From Symsagittifera roscoffensis (taxonomy: Eukaryota; Xenacoelomorpha; Acoela; Convolutidae), in contig NC_087063.1 in the NCBI RefSeq assembly GCF_963678635.1, positions 25,426,701 to 25,490,700 on the forward strand: a stretch of DNA of 64,000 nucleotides, in the 5' to 3' direction. Each line of letters opens with the position of its first letter. Within the stretch, counting starts at the first letter, position 1. Of the stretch, positions 48,101 through 57,799 are shown piece by piece. The notes beneath the pieces are model-generated. The model ran no database searches, was not told where the DNA came from, and was given only the letters and a program-made list of their open reading frames with translations. The position numbers and the translations under genes were made by a program.

Positions 48101-49098
48101 GTTGTGAACTTTCGAAAGCGACCAAGTTAGCTAACCCCGAAGATTTCATATGTCATTTGCCGGTACATCAAGACGGGTGCTGCAACGGGTTGCAACACTA
48201 TGCAGCATTGGGACGTGACGTAAGCGGTGCCAAAAGCGTGAACGTTTTACCCTCTGAAGTCCCTCAAGATGTGTACGGAGCCGTGTGCGATATTGTGCTG
48301 GAGAAGATCCGGAAAGAAAAGCGGGATGACTGTCGGGACATTGCGGAACTGGTAGAGCCATTGGTTAACCGAAAGGTCGTCAAGCAGACTGTGATGACTC
48401 AAGTTTATGGCGTCACTTATTATGGAGGCATTTTGCAAATAAGAGCCCGCTTAAAGGAAACCGAAGCCCTTGATTCGAAGGAACTGTCACTGGCGACCTC
48501 ATATGTTACTAATCTTGTCTTCGCGAGTATTGGAGATCTTTTTGTGTCGACTGGAAAGATCAAAACCTGGCTCAGAGAAATCGCAAATGAAATTGCCAAG
48601 GCCGGGTTGCCAGTTCAATGGGTGACTCCTTTAGGCCTGCAAGTCATTCAAAGTTACACCAAGCGTATGTCAAATAAAAACTTCATCAACAGTCCGACGA
48701 ATAACATGGCGACGTTAAATATAGTTAGAACTCCGGCGGCTGCTAAACACAAGAACGCTTTTCCGCCAAACTACATCCACAGCTTGGACGCAACTCACAT
48801 GTTGTTGACAGCTCGCTCTTGTTTCAAACAAGGAGTCACTTTTGCCCACGTGCATGATTGTTTTTGGACGCATGCGTGTGATGTTGATGACATGAACAAA
48901 ATATGTCGCGAAGAGTTTATAAACCTACATAAACTGCCGCTATTAGAGAATTTCGCGGACTTCGTGACTAATAATTTGCTGCCTGTTATAAAAGACGATA
49001 GGCGAAAAGACAGACTGACAAAATTATTGAAAAATATTCCCCCAGTGGGTGATTTGGACATGGAAGAGGTGAAGAAGTCCGTTTTCTTCTTCTCCTAG
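45133..49098 (+). CDS. POLRMT: POLRMT, mitochondrial RNA polymerase, unit 4 (open)
   Basis: Open 1,321-residue frame with every catalytic landmark of the T7-like family: DFRGR, motif A D1014, motif B K1084 and Y1092, motif C D1242, and the FFFS end. It has Asp957, Gly-Ser 926-927, Ser566, Pro825 and Arg912, so it carries none of the private or shared changes seen in units 1-3 and is the best candidate for the ancestral functional gene. The TDRD3-like gene starts about 2.2 kb downstream on the same strand; that gap holds repeats and a splice acceptor, so an operon is not evident. Confidence 0.95.
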   Translation: MIRAYLGLRSSSEFSIQNGHLLRNFPLTSRRTIQRRLKHDDDDPKLNIKSRGNKSQKVSAGIRSVKENKSEDLKLSFYDKNRVLDVYMKKLVLVTTNRVTSRKNEELNESQKVEKSRRSKKLNKTKDGDLASSNKKRKDATVFVQQEDMEKAKISINEAQKRLKRLPPFDEKILNEARDILNETAFSSHQRKTYSYCSGLVKKTENIFKKAQIGLQTCAMTNMLPLALPSIQKALSTLGNTKKKIKSIDPTFDLSYFDSPNFHHVITQFIRAVTRGDPRRAYADWAVKMMYTSEFKPTTDLLMAVLILLDKIGEPPNHVIVKVTLEKFVKVVSEADAITLHEISAFSKNDLKLFFGQIVPRLQEIYEKSGEIVFDEKFTSKLPTDDKLGSLFSADQVLYSMLPSDDRCIPLNSEKVPPQLDLSDIISHEELVDNMHRQLGRESKINVTMDSLETSTIPLSTNAASCAATKNDNQALNVELETILDSWREALYKAIVEELHSRKSSTDISKDIFQILQVLDLKILIEQLINIAFSVGGKDSSVPFHELYREIEQYLFNSYYHQYLRSFQYIEKIEQIYPQYAKMFYDRNVATKMTASDLWLELQNKNSDLGPGVHAFPEPWPKKMCHDVSQFLVHLMLKKLQLPFSFVEKFLSKQTEQSLQDAGLFYLSSKNGSIGWTMVPCFSCRYISTMPKGFSDKKNLNSMHTHIHLSPHEYFAKLVRKLNRGKVVMLSTSVPSLVPPVPWVSQNHGGYLSSPAMFMRDSRDDTSLANMTDFKRKIAAGNSDVMNFLDSVFTFSSVPWKINKNVLDVVMHLFRSGGNLDLEIPLSEDECEKYYLENEPWAEEDDLNPYLKQCLMRKVIRENFSLRMTLLYQLSIANLVKDEKAFWLPSNIDFRGRCYDIPPVFNHICDDRTRALFLFAQGKPLGSKGLTWLKLHLANLTGECKKMAYEERLGFIDAHLPLILDSARNPLAGLKWWTTLDEPFQALAACCELSKATKLANPEDFICHLPVHQDGCCNGLQHYAALGRDVSGAKSVNVLPSEVPQDVYGAVCDIVLEKIRKEKRDDCRDIAELVEPLVNRKVVKQTVMTQVYGVTYYGGILQIRARLKETEALDSKELSLATSYVTNLVFASIGDLFVSTGKIKTWLREIANEIAKAGLPVQWVTPLGLQVIQSYTKRMSNKNFINSPTNNMATLNIVRTPAAAKHKNAFPPNYIHSLDATHMLLTARSCFKQGVTFAHVHDCFWTHACDVDDMNKICREEFINLHKLPLLENFADFVTNNLLPVIKDDRRKDRLTKLLKNIPPVGDLDMEEVKKSVFFFS

Positions 49099-50258
49099 TC
49101 AAAATTACTGGTTCTGTATCCTTTAATGAAAATTTAGAGTTATTCGTGTATTTTTTCTTGTGAGGAAGCTACATTTTAGCATGCAACACTTACACGCCAG
49201 TAAGTTTCTTCGGAGACGAGTTTTCAATTGTTGGAAATTTAGCTTTTTCAATTCATTTTTGTTTGGTTACCCTTGCGAATAGCTAGTATTGTAATGGGTT
49301 ACTTTTTCCCTTAAACAAATTTGCTAACAGAAGGGCGAAAATGAGAAATCGTAAATGTAGATGGTTTCTATGTAAATGTTGAATATATGTATCTGGTTAA
49401 CTGAACTTGGAAAAGCAAGTTCGAAAATTCACAATCGCCCTCGCAGGCCCTCATTAAAAATGAAAAAAGTGAAGATAGTTCTTTTGACTTTTTTAGTTAC
49501 TCGGCTAAGTAAATTAATAAATTACATAATAAGTTTACAGGAGATAGAGTTATTTTTTTTTGTTTTACGCTATTCAGGTTTAAAGTTTCAGAATACTAAA
49601 GAAAAAACTTACGTTTTGTGTTTTGTTTGTAAATGTTTTAAGGTTGCTGCTAGCATTCGTTCGTGTTTTTTGTGCTTATTTAATGTCGGCTTCATTTCCA
49701 AGCACTTATTTTAGGGCTAATGGTTCATTACACTTGCGAAGCAATGTGTTATTGTACGAAATTTCTTTTTTTCCCAACTTAAGTCGCAAATAATGTTGCG
49801 GCGACTAAGCCGCAATTTTTGTTGCGACTTAAAACAACAATATTTGCTGCGTCGAATTTGCTGAATCGAATTAATTGGCAATAAGATATTTTGATATATT
49901 TTTTGTACCTTTGAAACTTAGTTGCACCTTTACAGCTTATTGATAACATGTGCTTTGACATTCGAATAGTTATAAATTTACACAGTTGATGCATTTTTAA
50001 TTCATGAAGTGAAACGAAGAAAGCTATTTGTCGCAAACAACATAACAATAATGCAATCTCGATTTCAGAAATTTTCTAGCTTAATATATCTCGCAAGTTT
50101 TTGAAATGCATAATTTATACATAATGTGGCTTTATCATTTGCATTTTTTTGCATGCAAAATTGTATCTTTTTGTGTTTGATGCTACTTTTGCCGCACCGA
50201 ATTGGCAATTTATTAGCACATGTAGCTGCATTATTGGTGGCTAGTTCTTGGGGGTTTT

Positions 50259-50458
50259 AAGCATCCGTGGTTGAATGGTTAGTGCGTGAGACTCAAATTT
50301 GCTGGGTCGCAGATTTCGCTAAATCAAGTTTTGCTAAGTCTCGAGTTTTTGCAAATTCGAGGCTTATTTATATTTTTCTTATGTCAATTGATAGAGCTGC
50401 TTTTTGGTCGTGTTCTTGCAAGTGCTTGCGAAGCGCAGCTTCGCCTCTGTGTAAAATA
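50259..50458 (+). mobile_element. tRNA-derived SINE-like element, unit 4
   Basis: Copy of 20431-20630, followed by the repeat-R 3' end near 50488-50583. Confidence 0.7.
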
Positions 50459-51283
50459 TTGTTTTCATATTTTGTAGTTTTGGATGCAAGTTCTCGACAC
50501 TAATTTGAAACAACTTGTTTTGTATTTTTTTGTAAGACTGTGGTCGGAAAGTTCTGTGCTGTTTGCACAGTAACCGGCTATCCTTGCCTTTTTTGATTTT
50601 TTGTGGGGTTTTGTCATTTATTTGCTGAATCTATTTTCTCTCAAATAACTAATATGGAGCACTTAAAGGTATTTTGTTGGCCTAGAGTGGATGTTTGCAA
50701 TACAATTTTTTGTTATATCAATTTTCTTTTTTTTTAGTTAACCAGCCAGAGGCAACCCGAAGATGAATTCTTTAAGGATAACTAAGCTATGGCTATGCTA
50801 CAAGTGCTCAACTTGTAAGTTGCACTGCACACGGGGAACCCGCAATCATTTGATTGTTGGGCACCATCACTAAAGATGCGGCACAACGCCAAATTCTCCA
50901 TTTTTTGAAATTTTTTGGCTACGAGGTTCCGGTTGAAAATGTTGGCTTAATTTCCCCACAATTTCCATCTATTTCTTTATTCATCTAATTGCAACAAATA
51001 GCCTATATTGTAATGATTGTTTTTTGGCTTCGTGATATTTTCCCAACCTTTCGATTTCAATTCGAATCAGATTTGAATTTTTTTCTTTGTTTTCCTGTTG
51101 ATCATTTTTACATCTTCAGTGGTACGAAGCTCGGCTTCGCTTCTGTGTTTAAGTGGCGTATATCTCTTAATCCTATGGAAAAAGCTTGTTACGTTGGCGA
51201 GGCCCTATCACCGGTCAAAATTTCATCATAATCAGGCTTTTTTGAGTGTTCGTAGGTCAATTCTGTTTGTATTTGCAGATAAA

Positions 51284-52659
51284 ATGCCTCCAAGTTTGTC
51301 ATTATTGAAAACTTCATTCAATTTGAAGCCTTCAATCTTTGATGACTTGAAAGGAGCTCAAAATGATCATAAAACATCAATACTGATCGACGAGTTAGTC
51401 CTGAATGAGAAAATTACTGAAGTGGTATCAAAAGACAGCAGAGAGCATCCGTGGGCGAATTCCAACGAAGACTCTTCGAAGAAAAGTTCGTCTCTGAGAA
51501 AAGGACCTGTTGGGTTTATGGTTCTCAGTGTGCGAAATACAGCGGCACCAAAAGTAAGTCCAGAAAACAATTTCGCCCCGCGAATGCTGAAAGTTTCGGT
51601 GAGTGATGGGTATCACACATATCACTTAATTGAAGTCGAACCGATAAAATTATTAAGCGTCGATACAGCTCCAGGAACGAAAATTATTTTAACAGGGGAC
51701 TTGACTGTTCGAAATAATTTGGTTCTTATAAAAGCGGCTAATGTCCAATTTGTCGGAGGTCGGGTTGAGGAGATGTATGAAAAGTGGGTTGTCACCAAAG
51801 ATTTCAACACGAAAGCGATTCGTGATACTGGTGCGCCAAAATTTGTGCCTTTTGGACGTGCAATTGATAATGTGAAAATAGACAAACAGGGAAAAGGCGA
51901 TACGAAAGAGGAAGAAAGTGCTGAGAAAACTGAAACCGATGCCAAATTTGGGGCGGTTCGTGATCAAAATTTAGAGGCTGTAAAACAACTTAAAACTGAG
52001 CAGAAAGGTCTAACTAGTGGAGCTACAGCTCAATTGCCTTCGAGTGATTTTTTCCATTCCAAGAAAAAAGAGCCTCAAAATGGTGCTACTAGCAGTGGTA
52101 CTACAGTAACAATGGGAAATACACCAGCACCGGATCCCTTTGCCGACGATCCATTTGGAGGACCTCGCGGTGGTAGGGGTGGCCGAGGAGGTCGGCGCGG
52201 ACGAAAAGGTTCTGATGCCGAGTATGACGAAGGACCTGACGACGCGAAGTTTAAAGCGCCGTCTCAACAGGCGTCGCTTTTTGACATCATTCAAAACAAA
52301 ATTGACGACATGACAGTCCAGGACATTGAGTTTTCGGATCCGAATCCGCGACCGATGGCACCTGTATCGACACGACTCGGACCAAGCTCGGTTCGTAATG
52401 GAGATACTCGTTCGGGAACTTACGAAAGAGGCGGACAACGAGCAGGAAGAGGATACAGAAATGAACGAAGTTTTAACGAGGGAAGTTACGGAGGTGACCG
52501 GGGACGAAGCGGCCAACGGGTTTCGCAACGAGGCCGTGGGCGAGGTAATTTTGAAGATCAAAGGACCAGAGGCGATAGAAACTCAAACAACGGTTACGAT
52601 CGGAACAACAATCAGGGTGGCCAGAATATACAAAGAAATCAATATCAACACGTCGACGG
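51284..52659 (+). CDS. TDRD3: TDRD3-like exon 1 (unit 4, the complete gene)
   Basis: First coding exon of the only complete copy: residues 1-458 and two bases of codon 459. OB-fold at ~74-175, KFVPFG at ~200, RGG box at ~290-305, a LFDIIQNKIDDMTVQDIEF segment near ~330-350, then a long Arg/Gly/Asn-rich tail. The OB-fold with EKW and PKFVPFG favours TDRD3 over RMI1. The UBA and Tudor domains of vertebrate TDRD3 are not visible, so the protein (576 residues) is shorter and built differently. Start ATG follows a tttgcag| acceptor by six bases. Private Ser in GDRGR-S-GQ. Confidence 0.78.
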
Positions 52660-52903
52660 GTTAGTCGAATTGATTATTTTTATTCGGTTGTTTTAAATAC
52701 TTAAACGCTGTCTCTCTTGATGCAGATAGATTAATTTAAAAAGAGTAGTCGGTTGCTGCTCAAGTACCACAGAATATTCTGACCACCTTTTTAACCTTAG
52801 TTTTTTTTCTCAAGGTGAATTTTTTGATCCACAGATTATAATATGCTTATAAGTAACTTAATCAACTATTTATATCTTATATTTATCTTATATCTGTGAA
52901 TTT

Positions 52904-53473
52904 CGTCTTTTTATTGTTCCGACCATTGAAACTGGGGAGGAACTTTGCATTCGGGTGTGTTTTAGTTTTTTTGTTTTCCTAGCAAAATCAGGTACCACAA
53001 ATAATGATCGGATTGGGTTGAATGATATATAATTTTAAAGCCATTACGTTTGTAATTCGAACCGCATTAAAGAAATATTTCCCAGTGTCGAGAAAAAGCG
53101 GTTTGAAATTTTTGATTTTTCGTCATATTTTGAGCGAATGATCAGGCATACAACAGCTTAATTAGGTCAAATTTAAGCCCTAAAAACTTAATTTTAAGCT
53201 TATAGAGTTTTAAGCTCCATTTTGTGAATCAATAACTTCAAAAAAAAAAGATTTTTTTGTTTTTCTAGTCAATTTTCTAAGAAAAAAATAACGTCTAATT
53301 TGCCTATATTACTATGAATTTCAAATATGCCTAAAATAAAGTTTTACATCAGACTTTTTTTTATCACCCTACGCTCAAGAAACTTCACTAATATGAAAAA
53401 AAGCTTTTTCTCGTAGTTATTCGAAGTCTACAGTCGGAACATTCTGTGCTTCTTGCACAGTAACCGGCTATCC
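52904..53473 (+). repeat. Dispersed repeat R, unit 4
   Basis: Copy of 23074-23642, inside the last TDRD3 intron. Confidence 0.65.
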
Positions 53474-54129
53474 TTGTTTAAAACCGTGCTTAGAACGAAA
53501 AGACGAAGAGATTTAAATTTACAATCAAGTTAACTTCGGTACAAAATTTTCACGTGAATTGAACAATTCTGGTCTTTCAATGCCTTTCTTGGGAACTTCC
53601 AAATTTCGTATTGAAAGTATAGAAAACCCTACAAACATTTTTTAATCTTTTTTTTTTGAAAAATATGGATAATTGAATTTTTATTTGAAAGTTTTCCAGA
53701 TTTGAAAAAGATGATCAATGAGCAGGTTCAAGCTTCAATTCTTAATTTTTTTAAAGCAACACTCAAAAAGTACTCGTATGAAACACTGCTGACGCCTGAG
53801 TTTTGCAAGCGTTATCAAATCGGAACATTGATATTTTACTTTTCAGTGAAACGTATCTAATCGCTTATTACCGAATCATTCTTATTCGTAACTCAATTAG
53901 TTTTCGAACCAAGCTATCAATGGTTCAGTTATTCGGTTAAAGATGTTACCGGTGGACATTACAATGTGCAGCGATGGATAATATCTGCGGGCTACACATT
54001 CCGCATTAGACCAAGAACTCATAATGATTACGAAACAAGCTATCAGATGATTCAGTGATTTGGTTAGATATCTCAGTGAATAATTGAATCATTTGATAAT
54101 TTGTTTTGTAATCAGTTATTGGTATATTT

Positions 54130-54332
54130 CTGGAAGTTTAGCGTGTAGGTAATGTCCATGGCTGGACGTTGTAATTTCCTCAGGTAATTTCCATAGCCGA
54201 ATACCTGAATCATTTGATACACCTTGGCTCGTAAACAATTTGATTTCTTGGTCTAAATTGGAGGTTTAGCCTGCAGATAATGTCCTTGGCTGGACCACCA
54301 AAAGGCCTTGGGTTTCAATCCGCAAAAGACCT
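54130..54332 (+). repeat. Local degenerate repeats with weak tRNA-like stretch
   Basis: taatgtcc-tggctggac occurs twice (about 54150 and 54278), each after a tttagc-tg segment. The second is followed by GGGTTTCAATCC (54310-54321), which resembles a B box, and then tatttttttatagctg. This may be another SINE-like head. The A box is poor. Confidence 0.3.
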
Positions 54333-54448
54333 ATTTTTTATAGCTGAAAAGGTTGGGCTTGAAAAAATTATCATTGAAGAGTATCGTTTGTCTGCTCATA
54401 TTTCTCCATTTAGTTATTTCATCACGGAGTTTGATGTATTCATGTAAT

Positions 54449-54600
54449 CAGGCGCGAATCTAGGATTTTCTCGAGGGGGGGCGGATTTTCAAAAAAAATT
54501 GAATTTTTTTTCGACCTTTTTTTAGGTCGACCAAATTGATTTTTGAGCTCTCCCAAATTACTATAAAGGTCCTATATTGACCTATTTTTCTGCGCCGCTG
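54449..54600. mobile_element. MITE-like element with hAT-type ends
   Basis: Begins CAGGCGCGAATCTAGG and ends TTCTGCGCCGCTG, short imperfect inverted ends of the CAG..CTG type seen in non-autonomous hAT elements. The interior has a ggggggg tract and a cgacctttttttaggtcg stem-loop. I cannot see a convincing 8-bp target duplication. Confidence 0.4.
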
Positions 54601-54803
54601 ATAAGTTTTTCAAAAAACAGGCAAAAACAACAGAAAATTTGAAATAAAAAGAAAAGAATTTTAAAGTGCTATTAAATTTTTCAAATAATTTTGTGGGTGG
54701 AATAGTGCACAGAAACAGGCTGCCCTTTTTCATCTAAATGGCTCGGCTTCAACTGCTTGCGTATACTTTTTATGCACCGTATTTATTTTGATTATTATTT
54801 TAG

Positions 54804-55158
54804 ATTCGATAATTACCCAAAACTCGGCGATCAACAAAGTCACCAAGGAAGACAGTTTTCAGCACATAGAAACAACAACTACAATAACAATCAATTCAAC
54901 AACCAAAACATGCATAACCAGGCAACTAGTCAAGATTATCCTATGATGGACCATAACATGCAGCAGTACATGGGTAACGATGCTACACACTACATGATGA
55001 ATTACCCTGTGAATATGGGCATGGACCACGATTGGAATGGGTATTATGATGAGTATCCAGGGTATCAGCACCAAGGAGTTGGAGGAAGGGGAGGGGGTTC
55101 ATACAATCTGGAGTTTACGCCTAGAAACAGAGGTAGAGGAAGAGGAAATTATTACTGA
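54804..55158 (+). CDS. TDRD3: TDRD3-like terminal exon (single copy)
   Basis: Encodes the last 117 residues after a split Gly459: FDNYPKLGDQQSHQG, a long Asn/Gln/Met-rich low-complexity stretch (HNMQQYMGNDATHYMMNY), GGRGGGSYNLEF and the end PRNRGRGRGNYY. Frame and phase fit the 52660 donor exactly. No Tudor domain is present. Prion-like Asn/Gln and terminal RG repeats suggest RNA binding or condensate behaviour; that is inference. Outside the tandem block, so present once for four upstream exons. Confidence 0.78.
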
Positions 55159-56842
55159 AAGTGGAATTTTAACTGAAACTGAAAACGTGGAAACTTAAAC
55201 TATGACGTCTAATTTGAAATAGTTGATGCGGTAGCAAAGGATTTCTTTAAAAAATTGAAGCTTTACTGCTAAGTTATATATTGGTCCTAAGTTAAAGTGA
55301 ATGAGCTGAACGTTTTTTTGGCCAGTGAGCGCTTCCAGAAGAAGTCATCAGAAGTGAAATCAACTTTAAGCTATTTGCGAGCTGAAATTTTTTATCACAT
55401 CTAAGTAATTTAATTTTTTTTGAGGGTTTCTATCGAAAATGCATCTTATCAATTGAAAACAAGTGTTGAGCTGAGATCTGACTCATATTTGAGTCAACAT
55501 TAACATTTTTATTGTTATCCTCATAATGTTTTGACCAAAAAGAGGATTCACGGTTAACCTGTGTCCCCAAAATTGTAAGCGTTCCGGTGAAAAATTTTTA
55601 CTGGAACCAATGATCAGGTATTGCATCGAAACTTAAAATACCCGAAAGAGAATGGCCAGAAATTGATAATTTCTTTTAAAATATATTGCCAACAGAAGTA
55701 CTTTTTCGAGAATTTTGGGTAGTTTTGTCCGTGAGGCGACAATTCGTAACAGGCGTATTCTACTTGCCAATGCATTGTTACGAATTGTCGCCTGATACGA
55801 ATTTTCGCCTGCTACGAATTGTCGCCCTATCAGTTTTTTCAATGAAATTTTTAAAAAATAGTTCCAAAAGTTCTGGCAAGGGAATTTTTTAAAACTCAAT
55901 ATATCAGAAAACCACAAAAATTTACAGCAACAGAATCCTCTATAGAATTTTTTCATTTCTTTTTAAATTATCTGTAATCAAATATATTAAATTGTTTATG
56001 ATAGCTGAGTGTGGATGGTTGATATTATGAAAACTCACTAGGAAAGTACCTTAAAAACAAACAAGGTTGCCTGTATCAGGGCGAAGCCATGATTGTTCCG
56101 ACTGCCTTTTAAGGTCCATGGAGCAGTAATAATATGAAAAAATTAAATGTAATAAAATAAAATGAAAAAAAATTTTTTTTTTCTAAATATTGAGATTTTT
56201 TGTGAAAATCATCCACCCACACGCCATATAAAGTTCAAAGTGATAGATTTCGCTCCTAGTAACAAACTATTCATGACGAATAAGTTTCTTTCAACCAATT
56301 TGGAACGATTTCTAAGATGGATTAAATCTCCGTTTACGCGTCAATAGCGCGAAAGATATCGCGCGTTAATTGTCACAAATTGGCCAAAATGGCAATCTTT
56401 AAACCCCCATAACTTTACGAAAAATGATCACAGGTGAAATATCTTTTCAAATTTAAGCTCAAGGGAACAATAGCTTTTGAATGAGAAAAAAAATTCCGTC
56501 AAAACTGGCTAGTTAAAAGTCGAAATTTGTCTGAAGAAAAAAAACTCACCTCGAGCACAAGTATTCCGTTACTTTTGTATCGAAAGTCGGAACAATAATG
56601 GCTTACAGAACTTTTTCTTTGTCAGGTCAGACGCGCCAGAACCTTGAAATATTGATATTGATATCAAGTAAAGTCAAAGATGAGATATTATGAGTTCTAA
56701 GCTTTTAAAATTTTTTTCAATAAAACAAATTTGAGTTTATATCGGCTGAGCTTCTAGTTTTCTACAACAAGAGGCACATTTCAATTCTTTGAAACTTTTT
56801 TTCAGTTAATTTGTTTATTTTCCTTATCAAACCTAGAGAAGT
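55159..56842. other. TDRD3 3' flank, no gene seen
   Basis: AT-rich. An AATAAA at 56151-56156 is about 1 kb past the stop and could end the transcript. The 107-codon - strand frame at 55633-55956 spans the inverted repeats described separately and has no known motif. Confidence 0.4.
55734..55828. repeat. Inverted and direct 17-bp repeats
   Basis: aggcgacaattcgtaac (55734-55750) is a perfect inverse of gttacgaattgtcgcct (55777-55793), and two more direct copies follow (atacgaattttcgcct near 55795, ctacgaattgtcgccc near 55811). Could form a hairpin with a 26-nt loop. Confidence 0.65.
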
Positions 56843-57226
56843 TTAGTTTTTCTTCGTTTCTCCCTTCAGCTGTGAAGATTTCCGCAGTGTTGCTAATTGT
56901 ATACGACCTTTTCCTATTGATAATTTCTCGTTCTGTTTCTTCGGCAAAACTCCCGGAAGAAAAATTTGGTTTTTGAAAGCTAAATACTCGGAGTTAAATG
57001 ATCCAACTCCAACAATTATATAAACGATTTTTCGAGTTAATTTTTTGATAAACCAATCTGTGTATACGTTATTTAAATGGCGTGCGGCTTTAAACAGGTT
57101 TAAGAAGTTTATTTTTGGTATGATAAAATACCAATCAGTTGCAACCCTAAAAGTTTTCACACAATGCAACGTTTTAGAATAAGCCGAAATGGACGTTGAA
57201 GTGCCTTTTTTCATCAATGTGAACAT
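56843..57226 (-). CDS. Hypothetical 127-codon frame, unsupported
   Basis: Open frame on the - strand starting MFTLMKKGTSTSISAYSK, with a hydrophobic stretch KIVYIIVGVGSF. I recognise no family. Composition is typical of AT-rich filler, no splice or neighbour context supports it, and it may be chance. Confidence 0.15.
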   Translation of the reverse strand: MFTLMKKGTSTSISAYSKTLHCVKTFRVATDWYFIIPKINFLNLFKAARHLNNVYTDWFIKKLTRKIVYIIVGVGSFNSEYLAFKNQIFLPGVLPKKQNEKLSIGKGRIQLATLRKSSQLKGETKKN

Positions 57227-57229
57227 TTA

Positions 57230-57770
57230 AATATAACTCCCTAGTTCTTATACGGTTTTCACCACACATTTGTGGAAGCATGAGTTTTTTTCCTTTTTCC
57301 ACAACGGAATCTTCAAAATTTTTTCATTTCAAGGTTTTTAAATAAAATTCAAAGTTAGCAATCCTGTGGGTGGGAGCGTTAGAGTTCTCTCAGGGAATGC
57401 AAATATGTCCTCGGAGTTTGACTGCTCAATTTCCGAAAGTAGTTTACGAAACATGACAATTATGGTGATTTTCAAAGGTTTCAGAAAGCTTGACAAAGTT
57501 ACGAAATTGTCGGCACCAAGATGGAGTGATGCCAAGTTACACTCAGGGTTAAAAAAATTTTCTCGAAAAATGACTTTTCATTATCTCAACTCTATAATGT
57601 GGTTATACTGCTCAATCATTCAACTGTTCCCGAAACGACGTTTTTAATAGTATATTACAATCCAAAAATTCTGTAGTTGCAGCAACCTTGATTGTTTGGT
57701 GCTATGTACTTTGTTTTGTTTTGTTATCTACTTATTGTCAAAAACATAAAGGCCGATATGAAATGAGACA
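57230..57770. other. Intergenic, no gene seen
   Basis: AT-rich sequence before the retroelement. A 93-codon + strand frame (57366-57647) has no recognisable motif. Confidence 0.35.
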
Positions 57771-57799
57771 ATGTTTCATTCACAGCGCCATACACACGT

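Larger units (their letters stand above)
44090..54035 (+). repeat. Tandem unit 4 of 4 (9,946 bp), joined to unique right flank
   Basis: Ends at cgaaa (54035), after which unique sequence (caagctatcag) replaces the tagcaaa of the internal junctions. That gives the outer right breakpoint, inside the last TDRD3 intron. It differs from the other units by several small changes, including cataatgatt for catattgatt at its right end. Confidence 0.93.
52660..54803 (+). other. Last TDRD3 intron (2,144 bp, GT-AG, phase 2)
   Basis: Donor g|gttagt at 52660 and acceptor attattttag| at 54803. Joining gives HVDG-FDNYPKLG in one frame, and both exons are Gly/Asn/Arg-rich. The right breakpoint of the tandem block (54035) lies inside this intron, which is why only unit 4 keeps the last exon. 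Confidence 0.85.
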
